A DNA stretch of 64,000 nucleotides from Tranzscheliella williamsii (taxonomy: Eukaryota; Basidiomycota; Ustilaginomycetes; Ustilaginales; Ustilaginaceae). Each line of letters starts with the position of its first letter. The first letter of the stretch is position 1. Both the position numbers and the translations under genes were made by a program. This document shows positions 41,899-53,524 of this stretch, piece after piece. The DNA lies in NCBI GenBank assembly GCA_023212725.1, contig JALBYF010000068.1, forward strand, positions 31,638 through 95,637. Reading direction: 5' to 3'. The notes below the pieces were generated by a model, which saw nothing but the letters and a program-made list of their open reading frames with translations, was not told the origin of the DNA and made no database searches.

Positions 41899-44800
41899 AT
41901 GAGCAATCCACTCGGCGGCAACCGCGGCCCTGACCCCAAGGCGATCAAGCCTAGTGGCGATGCTTCCAGCGACGACTCGCAGACCGCTTCGCTCAGTACG
42001 ACTCCAACCCAAAGTCAGCTTCAGAACCCTGCTTTATACCCTTTGTCAGCATCCCGCCCCTCCTCTGGCACCGTTAAGGCGTCCCACAACCTGCGCGCAC
42101 AGATGTCCGCCGATCCACTCCCCGCCAGTCGCCAGCCCTCCCAGCCAGCCTCTGCCGTATCCCAGCCAACCCTCGGTAGGCAGCAACATCCATCCTCGCA
42201 ATCTTCCACCACCGACAGGCCTCCGAGCTCTTACGATGGAAGCCAAGATGCCACCATCGGTCGCGGCCAGCCCAACGTAAGTACCCGTTTCGCCGCTTAC
42301 AGTAGGCCAGCGCTGTCCTTCCCCGCCGCCAACTCACTCCATCCCTTTTCTCTATTCCCGCCGTCAACTCACCCCATCCTCTATCTCTATACCCGCCGCC
42401 TTGCATGCCGGCATAGCCAATCTTGAGAACCCCACAGACCAGGCCCTCCATCGGTAGAGATGCCTCGCAGAATCAGCGCTCTGTTTCCTATGCGCCGTCC
42501 GACGTAGACACCGTATCTGGCATGTCGGTCTCCGACTATAGTTCGGACAATGACGATGATCCGGAGACCTGGCGCAGGTCCACTTCACAAGCCCGCGGTC
42601 GGCCCTCGGAGAATCCCACCCGGCATGCGCATCCGGGAAGCAAGCCTGACCTACTGGTCGAGCCGCCCGGGTCGGCCAGGTCTGCGAGCGCCATGACCTC
42701 TGGCAGTCATTCGAAAAACCGTCGATCCTCCGCTACTCCCAGGGACAGCAGCAAAGCTCGGAGGCAGAGCCGTGCCTATCGAGAAGACCTGCTCGAAGGC
42801 GCCGACGATGATAGGTACGGCCCGCTGGACGAAGAGGATGACGAAGTGGAACCACACGACAGGGGAGCAGAGCTTGTGCGTCGCCGAATGAAAGCCAGGC
42901 AACGCGAGAAAGCTCTTCTCAAAAAGGCCGAGAAGGAACGCAGCCGTCAGTCGACAGCACAAGGGCATGTTCAAGGCGCCAATGCACCTCTACTCTCTCC
43001 GTCCTTGAAACCGTCGTCGATCATCATGACTCAACGCCCGACCTCACCCTCTCCTCGGCTGGATCGTTCCGGTCGACCGACCACCATCACCCTCCCTCCG
43101 CCCGGCTTCCCCTCGGCACAAGCTGGTGCGCTATCCCCAACCTCTCAGCCACCTATTCCGAGTCCCAACTCTGGGCCAAGGGGATTCCCGGGCATGGCCT
43201 ATCCCTCTCCGCATGGGCACATCCGGCGTACCAGCTCCAACCAAGCAGGTCAGAATCGATACAGCGTTATGAGCCATGGCCAGCAGAGCACCGTAGGTCC
43301 TCGCAGCACGTACAATGCGCCTCAGGGCGCCAATGACTTGTTCTCCGGTGCTTCCAATGCTCCACCTTCGCGGCGCTCAGCTACCGAAGCCGATTCGAGC
43401 GTGACAGGCAGTGTCAGGACCGACGAATCCGGCTACATTGACCACGACGAGGAGCGTGATACTCTTGCTAGCCTCGCCGATCGACGCCGCGGTGACGACG
43501 ATGATGATGACGATGACGACCAACTCGGTGTTGATCAAGTCGAAGATGTCCAAGTCGAAGCCGCCTATGACGATGACGACCTAGACGATGACAACGACGT
43601 CGACGACCTAGATGTCGAATATACGCTGAAAGATCGACAGGACGCCATCAACATTGAACATCCCTTCGGTCTGCCCATCTGGAAACCTGCGCTATACAAG
43701 AAATCTCGCTCGGTCACTCGAAACGCAGAAATTGCCTTGCACTCGATTCCCAGCGCTGCAGCCGAGCGACATCTCTTGCCAGGCAATATCCTCTGGACTA
43801 TCTTCTTCGGCTCTTGGCTCTCCCTGATCTGCTATGGTTCCTCCATCATAATGAACATTATACCTTCGGGTGGAAGCAGGTACGCTCGCGTTATTTGGGA
43901 GCTGGGTGGCTATCTCTTCTGGCCCTTTGGTAAGTACGTCGAGGTCGAGGTTAGCCCCGAAAGTGGCGACCGCACGGCCAACCAGCCCAGACATGATGGC
44001 GCATGCGATGGCCAGCCTACTGCCGACCCCAACAGCCTGCCTACTGAAGACGACAAGGATAGCCACCGCGACACCGTGCGAGCCAGAGAGGGCAGAGGCA
44101 GCTCGAACGACAATGCATCCACTAGCGGCTCTGTGGCTAAAAGCGCCACTCGCGGTGAGTCTGCTCATCAAGGCGAGTCAAGTGGTAGCTCGACGCAGGC
44201 CGAGAATTCGCCCCTCAAGGGCAATGTTCGATCCAACGACTACGGTACCATGTACAATCGCGACAACGGTAATCCCCTTACAGATCAGGAAAGGATCTAT
44301 GCTGAACAGCAGGTCTATGCATACGTCAGCAACGAGAACGGCGACGATATCGGTCTTCCGCAACGACTTGGTGGCCTCACGGCATTCGGACTGCTCTATA
44401 CTACGATTCTCTTCCCTCTGATGGGTCTTGTCTGCTTGGCATGCTGGGGCATGGTCTTCACCATTCCTATGGCCAAGCTGACCTGGGTGCTCTTGAAAAA
44501 CCTCGCCACTCGTCCTCTCGCCCTTCATTTCCGATCGGCTCCTGGCGTGCAAAAGGTACAGGATGCAGATGGCAACGAGATCGCTGGCGCTGCCAAAAAG
44601 TTTTTCCTTCCTCTCAGGCCTGGAGAGCCAGCGCCCCGGCCCAAGTCGATCAATGCCGGCAAGGTCACTTTGCAAAGGCGCAGCAAGATCCTTTTGTGTA
44701 CCTATCGCGCAGTTGGCGGGCAGTACTATAAGTACACAGTTGGAGGAGTCAACATTCTGTTTGTCAATACGGTTCCTCTGGTCTTCTTCACCATTATCGA

Positions 44801-46742
44801 CTTTTTCTTGATTGCATCGTACGTCGAGCATCATGACATCAAACACGGTTTCCTCTTCTTCATCTCTGGGCAGGGTGTCATCTTCATGCTCTCGCTAGGT
44901 AGCGTCATCCCCCTGTCCTACTTTATCGGTATGGCCGTGGCCAGCATCAGTGCTCAGAGTAGTATTGGCATGGGTGCCGTCATCAACGCGACATTTGGCT
45001 CGATCATCGAGATTATCCTGTACGCCATTGCCTTGACGCAGAAGAAGGCCCGGCTAGTCGAAGGATCCCTTGTGGGGTCTATTCTAGCCGGCGTTCTGCT
45101 CATGCCTGGCTTGTCAATGTGTTCTGGAGCGACACGACGCAAGGAGCAACGCTTCAATGCCCGTTCCGCGGGCGTTACAAGCACCATGCTGATTATGGCT
45201 ATCATCGGTATCCTGACTCCGACGCTATTCTACCAGATCTATGGCACATTCCAGCTGACGTGCGAGGGCTGTCCTACCGAGACGGTCCCGGGTGATAGCT
45301 GGAGTTGTCGCCGTTGCTTCTACGAGCACGTTCCCCCGGCTACCGACCCGTTCTTCCAGGAGAACGTTCGGGGCCTGATGTACACCTGTACTGTTGTCCT
45401 GGTGCTGTCCTACGGTGTCGGTCTTTGGTTTTCGCTGCGAACCCATGCGTCGCAAATCTGGCAGAATCCTCAGCCCGCCCAGCAGGCCCACAACCATCTC
45501 TCGACCCATCAGCCGATGACGATCCCCTCTGCCCAACGCGCTTCCATCTACAAACGTCTGGTGCCCGCTGCCGTCATGCAGCAACTCTTGCCCACGGCAC
45601 AGAGCGGCGAAGAGAGCCTTCAAGGCACTTCTTCTGCGGTGAGCGGACCAGCGTCCGTTCAAGGCACGATCAAGGGACCGGGCTCGGGCCACGCTCGCCA
45701 AGAGATCGAGTCTGGCGTGCCTCAGGAAGGACGCTTTAGCCAGGAGGACTACGAGCGGGCAGTAGCCCTGACTGCCTCGGCCTTCCACAACGCTCTGCAA
45801 CAGCAGGAGCAGCAGCGGATGCCGCAGGATGCGCACGCATCGATGCAGTACCCGGACCGCAGTCAACAACGTCACTCGCTCAGTGCCTCGCAACACCAGA
45901 AGCAGATCTCTGTCCACGATGAAGGGGCAGCGGGCGGGGCCGAGGAATCGGGCGGACACGGCGGGCACGACGCTCCGTCGTGGTCTAGGGGCACCTCGCT
46001 GACGGTCCTGCTGGCCTGCACCGTCCTGTATGCTATCATTGCCGAGATCCTGGTGGATGTGGTGGACGTCGTTTTGGACGGCTCGGGCCTGGACGAGAAG
46101 TTCTTGGGCATTACGCTGTTCGCACTGGTGCCCAACACGACAGAGTTCATGAACGCCATGTCGTTTGCTATCAACGGAAACATTGCGCTGTCGATGGAGA
46201 TTGGCTCGGCCTATGCGCTGCAAGTTTGCCTGATCCAGATTCCGGCCATGGTGGTCTTTTCGGCATACTACAATGCCGGCGTGCTCGACGACAGCCTGGT
46301 GCACCGCAGCTTCACACTGATCTTCCCGCGGTGGGACGTGATCGCGATTATCTTTTCGGTCTTCCTGCTGACCTACACGTACATCGAGAGCCGGAGCAAC
46401 TACTACCGAGGCACGATCTGCATTCTTTCGTACACCGTGCTTGTCGCGGGCTTCTACTTTGCACCGACGACGGGCGATACCCAGGACCCTGGCGACGACA
46501 ACCGCGGCCAGCTGCTCGCACACACGGCGGCGCTGCTCGACACGGGCGTCGGCGCACTCCGGTCGCAGCTGACGTCGTTTACCGTCGCCAGCGGCGCGTT
46601 CGGTGCGGCGCCCGCTGGCCTCACCCGCTCGGCCGGCGTGGCAGCCGCCCGCGCCGCGATCCTACCTGACCGCATCACCCTGCCCACACTCGGCCTCCTG
46701 GACTGGTCCTACGCCCTCTGGACCTCGCTCTGGGCACGCTAG
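41899..46742 (+). CDS. CAX/VNX-type cation/proton antiporter
   Basis: 1560 residues, exons 41899-42276 and 42438-46742 (GTAAGT donor, CACAG acceptor). It resembles yeast Vnx1, a vacuolar Na+,K+(Ca2+)/H+ antiporter of the CAX family, but is much longer. Residues 1-420 are a disordered cytosolic tail with a coiled-coil piece (MKARQREKALLKKAEKERSR) and an Asp run. Membrane segments begin near 455 (GNILWTIFFGSWLSLICYGS). A second polar loop (about 515-615) follows. The transport core has the two acidic CAX repeats: GAVINATFGSIIEIILYAIA and LFALVPNTTEFMNAMSFAIN. A Cys-containing loop (CEGCPTETVPGDSWSCRRCF) lies between them, and a Gln/His-rich loop splits the halves. Substrate cannot be decided from sequence; calcium or monovalent cations are both possible. 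Confidence 0.9.
42324..42395. repeat. Imperfect 36-base duplication in antiporter intron
   Basis: Two adjacent CT-rich copies (42324-42359 and 42360-42395), each built around aactcac-ccatcc, differ at several positions. They lie inside the 161-base intron and lengthen its pyrimidine tract. Confidence 0.7.
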
Positions 46743-46901
46743 CCTTCCTTCCCTCTCCTCCAAGGCTCCCTCTGTCCGCATCACGACCCGGCGATCGCCA
46801 GCCTGTATCGCAATACGAATCCTATCATGTTGTCTCCTTTGCACGTCGCGGCGTGGTGGCTGAGTCAACAATACGGAGGCTGGAATTAAACGGGTCTACG
46901 T

Positions 46902-48014
46902 CTATAGTGCATGTGCGTGTGGCAGGGGCCGCTCGTGAACGCTGGGCGGAAAGGTGGGCGAGTGGTGGGACGAATTCAAGGAGGCGGGCGGGGATTCGGC
47001 GCCAGGGCTGGCGGTGCTGGGGGAGGGATAGCTGTGGCAGGAAGGAAAGTGTTTTTCGAGCTGCTTCTCGAGCAGGCGCTCCGGGTCGGGGGGCGGGGCT
47101 GGGGTGTACTTGTTGTTGAGGAAGTCCTCTGCGCAGTAGATGGTGCGGACGGCGGCGATGGGGTTGGCCATGAACGCGATCGGCGAGGGGATGTGGGAGA
47201 GGATGGGGTCTTCTACCACGAGTTCGATGATAAAGCACGCGGCGTTGGCCAGGACGGCGATGGTGAAGAAGAGGAGCGAGGTCCGGAAGAGGTAGCGGCG
47301 GACGTTTGCGTTGGTGCCGAGCGAGTAGGTGGTGCGGGTGGACAGTTTGCGCAGGCGGTGCAGGGAGACGGCCAGGATCGCCGTGTCGAAGACCAGGCAA
47401 ACCCCCCAAGCGAATGCGCGGAAGCGGGTATCCGGTGCCGGCTGGCACCAGGGCAACGGCGTAGGGACGTCTGCGATCTTGACGACGCGGTACTGCACCA
47501 CATCGTAGACCCAGCCGACAAGAGCCAGGACCCAGAGGACGGAAAAGGAAACGAGCACCCGCCGGCTCTGGTCGCAGATCAGGTAGATCCGCGTGACAAA
47601 GATGGCCGCCGACGACATCCAGCAGACGGCAAAACACGCCCAGACGACTGCGAATGTCGCCATGCAGTCGTCTGGCCTGCCAAAGTAGAAGTAGAGCGTG
47701 GCGATGCTGGAGCCCATCAGCGAGTAGCGGATGATCAGCACCAGGATGCGCGCTATCGGGGTTGTGTAACTGCGGCGGCGCGCTGCTGCCTCGTCCTCTG
47801 CGGTCCCGCGCAGCGTTACCCAGCTCAACCGCCGCTCCAGCTTGCCGCCCGCGGCCCCCGCCCCACTCTTGCGCGCCACCAGCTGCACCAGCTGCCGCCA
47901 CGTCCGCATCTCCATCGGCAGCCAGATGAGCCACTCCCACAGCGCCACCACCGTCGCCATCAGCGTCACGTACCGCAGCACCTGCAGCTTGTAGTCTTCA
48001 TCCCAGCCCGCCAT
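46902..48014 (-). CDS. DUF6533-like multi-pass membrane protein
   Basis: 370 residues from the ATG at 48014; the frame is open further upstream but without an ATG. The N-terminal segment (YKLQVLRYVTLMATVVALWE followed by WLIWLPMEMRTW) matches my memory of the DUF6533 domain common in basidiomycetes: first helix, then an acidic residue and Trp before a charged loop. About six more hydrophobic helices follow, giving a seven-helix, GPCR-like topology (for example ILVLIIRYSLMGSSIATLYF, VLVSFSVLWVLALVGWVYDV, LFRTSLLFFTIAVLANAACF). The last ~65 residues are a Pro/Ser-rich cytosolic tail. Biochemical function of the family is unknown. It is next to, and co-oriented with, the P450, so it may be part of the cluster or its left border. 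It converges with the antiporter. Confidence 0.75.
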   Translation of the reverse strand: MAGWDEDYKLQVLRYVTLMATVVALWEWLIWLPMEMRTWRQLVQLVARKSGAGAAGGKLERRLSWVTLRGTAEDEAAARRRSYTTPIARILVLIIRYSLMGSSIATLYFYFGRPDDCMATFAVVWACFAVCWMSSAAIFVTRIYLICDQSRRVLVSFSVLWVLALVGWVYDVVQYRVVKIADVPTPLPWCQPAPDTRFRAFAWGVCLVFDTAILAVSLHRLRKLSTRTTYSLGTNANVRRYLFRTSLLFFTIAVLANAACFIIELVVEDPILSHIPSPIAFMANPIAAVRTIYCAEDFLNNKYTPAPPPDPERLLEKQLEKHFPSCHSYPSPSTASPGAESPPASLNSSHHSPTFPPSVHERPLPHAHAL

Positions 48015-48816
48015 TATGCCCACATCCAACGTTGCGTCGACAGTCCGAAGCGAGTATCCAGCAGCCCGTAGCCGGTAGTCTACAGCCAAGTTCGATTAGC
48101 GTAGAGACCGATTAGCGTAGAGAGACAGGAGCAAGCAGCTAGTCCAGATTAGCGTAGAGAGATAGCAGCAAGTAGTGGTGGCGGTAGTGTGAGGTGGCCG
48201 AGGTAGCCGTGTCAAGGCAGCGCAGGGTCGAGCGCCAGAGTTGCTATATAGGGTTGCGGTGGTGCTGCGAAACCGCGGCGATCATGCGGCGAGGACACAT
48301 GCACTGGCACGGTGTTTGGAGCGGAGGGCCGTGCGGAACGGGTCGACGTGGACAGGCGTGCGCGGCGGCATCAGGGGCAGGCTAGTGGCGCACTAGCAGC
48401 GCCAGGGCGGCGGAGAGTTTGGTATGCGCTGCAGGGCGGCAGGAACGCTGGCTGATAAGGTGCGTCGAGCCGAAGCGGTCCCAACTAACTTCCGAACTCG
48501 GCCACCCAGGAGCGGCTTTGGGCCCGCACCCAGGTAAGTGGCTTGCGAAGATGCCGGCCATGACGCTATGCCGCGGCCCATGCTCTGCGGCTCCGAGTCT
48601 CGCCCACGGCGCTCCTATGCACAGTCCGTGGCGCTACTATGCGCAGACCGTCCGGTGCAGTTCGTGTGATTTTCGGCGCGACGTGGCTACAGGCTGGCTG
48701 GAGTGGGGGCGCCCACGCGACGACGCACGCGGCACGCGAACGGAAGCGGCATACTGGCGGGCGCGAACACGGCAGACGATCAGCTTAGACCAGCAAGGCC
48801 ACGGCAGCAGCGGGAC
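48015..48816. other. Promoter region with tandem repeat
   Basis: Upstream of the DUF6533-like gene and downstream of the P450 stop. Three copies of gattagcgtagaga lie at about 48094-48165. A TATA-like ctatataggg sits at about 48243-48252 on the plus strand. No gene. Confidence 0.5.
48094..48165. repeat. Three copies of gattagcgtagaga
   Basis: Two copies are nearly adjacent (about 48094 and 48109), the third about 40 bases on, just upstream of the DUF6533-like start codon. They could be promoter elements or a simple repeat. Confidence 0.8.
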
Positions 48817-51117
48817 CTACCTCGAGAGCGCGTCGGTGCAGAAGCGCGTGTCGTCGATGACGGTGCCGGCGGGCGGCGCAAAGTCGAAGGCGTGGACGAG
48901 CGTGGCAACGGCAAGTGTGAGTGTGCGCATGGCCAGATGTCTGTTGCGGCACACAAGCGACCGAAGCGTCAGTGGCAGCACACGCAGAGAATGGCAGGCC
49001 ACGCTACCTACTCGCCGGGGCAGACGCGGCGGCCAAAGCCGAACGTGAAGACGGCGCGCTTCGAGGGGAAGGCGTCCGCATGGCGGTACTCGCTGCCAGG
49101 CAGGTGGCGCTCGGGCAGGAAGCGCTGGGCGTTGAAGCACAGAGCACGGTCAGTAAGGGCAACACAACAAGAGCGCGCGGCAGACGGCGTACCTCGGGCT
49201 CCTTCCAGAGCTGCGTGTCGTTGTGCAGCGCCCAGACGTTGCCAAAGACCGTCGAGCCCGCCGGGATGGTGTAGCCGCGGTAGTGGTCGTCCTGCGTCAC
49301 CCGGTGCGGCGCGGCGCCGGGAGCAAACTGGCCATGCGCAGAGAGAGGAGCAAGTCAGTGACGGCGCGTGTGGCGTGTGGCCCGCATCGGTGGGTGGGGC
49401 AACGTACCGGTCGCCAGCGCAGGACCTCCCAGACGACGGCCTGGCAAAATTCGAGCTGCGGGATGTGCTCCGCCGTCGGCCGCTGGTGCGCGCCGCAGAC
49501 ACGCTCTAGCTCCTCCCGCGCGCGAATCACCACTTCCGGGTGGTTAGCCGCCGCCATAAAGAAGACAGAGATCGCCTGGAACGACTGTATACGTGTGTGT
49601 AAGCAGCCATGGCCACCAGAGCGTCAGTTTTCGTTCCGCGAACGGCGAGACCGGTGGCGAGCCAACGTACCGTGTGCGTGCCGGCGCCGTACATCGAGCC
49701 GCAGAGGTAGGCCGCCTGGTCGACACTCAGGCCGCTCTCGCCGCGCGATGCGTCGACCGCCTTGGCGAGGCTCGGCTGCGGCTGCGCTGCCGCCTGCTGC
49801 AACTCGCTCTTGCTGTCGGCGCAGAAACGAGAGGGGTAAGTGCGAAGAGGCGCTGTCAGCCGCAGCGCTGCAGTGCGAAGCGGGGTAGCTACTTACAAGA
49901 GGCCCAGTTCGCGGATGAACCACGGTCGCGTCATCTTCTTCCACGGGTTGATGGCCAAGGGCAGCTTGGCCAGCAGCGGGAAGCGCTCGGCGAGATAGAC
50001 GCCCGGACGCATAAAGACAAAGAAGCTCTCGTTGCACTCTTGCATGCTCTGCATAAACGCATCCTTCTCCGGATCGGCCACTTTGCGGCTGAACACCTGC
50101 ACGCAGCAACGAGAGTCGACGCGGGTCAGCAGGCCGCTCTCGACCCGTGCCGCTGGGCGGGGAACGCAACTTACCACTTGCATGACCTGCGAGGTGACAA
50201 AGCTGTTGCGAGCAGGGAGTGCGGTGTCAGCAGGCGCATCGATGCGACACAACCGCGGCCGGGACTTACCCGGAGACGATGGGGATCCAGGCGGTGCCAC
50301 CCTCGGGGGTGTCGGGTAGGCGAGAGAGGCGGTCGAGCATCACGTCGAGTTCGGCGGCGACGACGCCGTCGTAGTTGGGCAGCTGTGCCTTGGCGAATGC
50401 GCCGTTGAAGGCCTTGCGCTGCTTGCGGAAGAGGGGGCCGTACCGGGTCATGGGGACGCTGAGTCCGCCGGACCGCAGCTGCTGCGCCATGATGCTCTCG
50501 GGGCGGTCGGAGTAGATGGCAGAGCGCTTCTCGAGCAGGTCGTGCACCGCCTCGACCGAGTTCAGCACCACCGTGTACGTGCCCGGGCCGGTCGGGATCG
50601 CGATCACATCGCCTTGACCGCATCACGCCCACCGCGCCACCATCGCACCATCGCAAGCTGTCAGCAAATCGACAACGCCCCGGCGGCACGACAAGGGCAG
50701 GCGCGACTTACCGTACGTCTTGGACCAGCTGGCGAGAACGCGCCACATGTCTTGGCCGCCCTCCTGCGGCATCAGATTCTCGGCGCCGCTGACGGGAAAG
50801 CCCCAGCGGTCGAGCGCGCGCCACAGCGGCGAAGACGAGCGTGGCCCAGGCGGCAGGCGCCGCACATACTCGCCCGCACGCCGCGCGCGCCCCGCCAGAT
50901 ACACCACGAGGCACCCCAGAAACAGAGCCGCATACACATACATGGCCATGTCGAGCAACACAGTGCTGTTCAGCGTAGTGGTGATCAGAGTAGTGGTGGT
51001 CAGCGTAGTGGTGGTCGGAGGGTAAGCTGTTTCGTGCGCACGCCAAGTCGCCCAAGCGAGTGCACGCTCCACCGAAGCCGTCGCCATCCGCATCGACTCG
51101 GCCAGATAAGGCGCCAT
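48817..51117 (-). CDS. Cytochrome P450 monooxygenase
   Basis: Nine exons on the minus strand (51117-50712, 50612-50270, 50202-50175, 50096-49897, 49812-49671, 49584-49408, 49327-49193, 49124-49012, 48940-48817) join in frame to 555 residues. All introns are 54-99 bases with GT-AG ends; exon 3 is a 28-base micro-exon. Haem-thiolate oxygenase, ER-bound by the helix at about 58-76 followed by LPPGPR. Conserved parts: WEVLRWRPF with the ExxR pair E426-R429, the PERF-like E-RFLPERHLPG, and the haem loop FTFGFGRRVCPGE with Cys512. The I-helix reads GAGTHT at 368-373, with His where an acidic residue is usual. A Thr-rich repeat precedes the membrane anchor; starting at Met57 (50949) is an alternative. 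It follows the ligase on the same strand and probably oxidises the cluster product. Confidence 0.9.
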
Positions 51118-51534
51118 GCTGAGACGCCGGCGGTGGGACTGCAGCGAAATCGCAGCCAAGAACGCATGGATGGTTGCTCTCCTGGGTGCGGTGCATTCCT
51201 CCTCCTGGGTTCATGGGTCGATGCATATCGCCTTGCCTATCCTCCGCCTCAGCCACCCTCTTTCAGCCACGTTCGCTCGCCTACGTCCTTCTCTCGCTCC
51301 GAGACGGGCAGTACCTTTTCCACTCCGACTCTTCGGATGAGGACTCGGCTTCGACACGACGTCGCTGCCACTGACGCTGCTTATGACGTCATCCCGTGGC
51401 CCCGGCAACGTACCGGCGGCCGCACAGACGCACATCCAAGCCATGCTCCCGATGCCAGGCTGGCACGTTGGCGACAAGAAAGCGACGCAGAGGAAGAGAG
51501 GGATGATTTTCTGCAGCGGTGAGCGGGGATAGGG
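51118..51534. other. P450 promoter region
   Basis: 417 bases between the ligase stop and the P450 start. No gene or clear element recognised. Confidence 0.45.
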
Positions 51535-53524
51535 CTAGGAGGGGGCGGCGCCGTACCAGGGGAGCTGGTCGAGCCAGTGTGCGAAGCGCTGTTCGTTGAT
51601 GCGTCTGCGGAGGTTTCCCTTGTGGGTGGTCCAGAGGGCCGTGGGGCTGTCTGGGTCGGTGGCGAGGATGTGGACGAAGTGTGGCAAGGCGGGCTGCGAG
51701 TAGCTTGGAAGGCTGAGTTCGTCGACTGTCGCGCGGATCGCGTCGTGGAGGAGCGCGACTTCGGTGCGCGTCGCGGGCGCGTTGGAGAGCTGAATGACCG
51801 CTGCTGTTCCCGGCCGATTGGTGCCGAAGAGCTGGACGAGCGCGACGCGATCGTACGAGAGACGCGTGCGCGCATGCTGGAGGAGACGCGTCTCGACGTC
51901 GTTGGCGGCGGTGGCGCGCGTGTTGGTGTGCCGCAGCAGGTCGTCGAAGCGGCCGAGGTGGATGTAGCCAGGCGTGCCGCCCTCCTCTGCCGCCTCGACG
52001 ACGCGGAAGAGATCCCCCCAGTTCACCGCCGCCGCGCCGTGATGCGGCCCAGCGCCTGGATACGCCTCGGCCCGCACGCTGGAGCCGCCATACGAAAGCA
52101 CATGCGCCAGCCGCGGCCACGCTGACACCAACGACCACAGCTGCACCTCGCCACCCACCCCCGCCGTCGCACCTCCCTCTGCGTCTGCAGCGTCGTCGAC
52201 CGGAAGAAAGAGCAGATGTGCCTGCGACGGCAGCGGGTGGAGCACATGCAGCGCCTCTGCCGCGCCCACTAGCATCCCGCCGACGTCCGAAATGCCAAAC
52301 AGATTCTGTCGCAGAGTGAATCCAGCCGCAATTGCCAGCGTCAGTACGATTGGGCAAACGATGTCGGGGAAAAGAGACTCACGAGAGCGGGGATGCGGTG
52401 GCGGCGGACGAGGTGGGAGAGGTGGGCGTCGACGCCGGCGCCGCTGATGGCGAGCTGGTGGAGCGAGGTGAGCGCGGCGAGCCAGTGCTCCTTGCCGGGC
52501 TGTTCGGCGGCGAGGATGATCTGGCGGGCCTGCTCGGTGTAGACGCCCACCTCGCCGGCGTTGGTGAGCAGCAGCGCGTCGAGCACCTCGGCCGGGGTGG
52601 GGCCGATGCCCGAGTACGGATGGAGCAAGGCGAGCGGGCGCCGGCGGACAAGATGCAGCACCAGGAAGCCGACATAGGTGTTGTAGAACGGCCGCGAGAT
52701 CAGCAGCCGCGGCCGCACCTTGCCCTTCTCCTCCGCTGAGCCGCGCGCCAGCACCTCGTCGCTGTGCTGTGCCAGGTCAAAGCACCAGTAGCGCAGGCTG
52801 TACTTGATCAGCTTGGGCTCGCCCGTCGATGCCGACGAGTGCGAGATCTCACTGGGATCAGGTATCGAGGCGACCTGCCGCGGCACATCTGTTTTCCACA
52901 AACAGCCAAGGTCAGCTCAGCCGTCGCCATCTAGCCTCCCATCCATCGTAGCAAGCTGGCGAGCGTGGCGCGCTACTTACCTTTCCACAGCGCCGATTCG
53001 GCGCGCGCGCGCAGGCCCAAGTTGAGCGCATACTCGTCTTCATGCAGCTCCCAGCTGGGGATGTGGGCCGTGTCGGCGAGCTGGCGGAGCCATTGGAGCT
53101 CTTCGGTGCCAAGGCCGGCGTGGAGGACCAGGTTGGAGGCGGCTTGGGTGACGAGCCGCGCGAACGGCGCCTGGCCCATCTCGTGGTTGACATACTGGAC
53201 CGTGATGCCGAGCGTCCAGAAGGCGAGCAGGTGGAAGACACTGTGGACGGCGGGCAGTGTGATCAGCGTCACCACCGTCGCGCCCGGCACGATGCGGATG
53301 TCGAGCTCCTCTTCCAGCCGCGCCCGCCAGACGTGCGCCAGGTAGACGATGATCCGGTCCGCCTGCGCGTACGTGATCCACGTGAATCCGCGCGGCCCCT
53401 CAGCGCCCTCTCCCCTCGCCGGCGGCGCCTGGATGCTCACAAAGTGGCCTTCCGGCACGGCCAGCGCGGCGTCTTCGACCGCCTGCAACAGCGCCCTTTG
53501 GTCGTACTCGTTCGTCGCTCTCAT
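51535..53524 (-). CDS. Stand-alone ANL adenylating enzyme (acyl-CoA ligase or NRPS-like A domain)
   Basis: Exons 53524-52981, 52888-52383 and 52305-51535 join to 606 residues; introns are 92 and 77 bases with GTAAG/GTGAG donors and ACAG acceptors. ANL enzymes activate a carboxylic acid as an acyl-AMP. Visible motifs: the phosphate loop HSSASTGEPK (Lys207), NLFGISDVGG (about 351, the A5 position), GRFDDLLRH (468-475, the hinge Asp), and THKGNLRRR with Lys579 in the place of the catalytic A10 lysine. There is no carrier-protein, condensation or reductase domain after it, so the acceptor is probably CoA, an amine or an alcohol. Next to an aromatic ammonia-lyase, a cinnamate-like acid is the natural candidate substrate; that is inference. 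Residues 1-180 are divergent, typical of fungal members. Confidence 0.85.
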
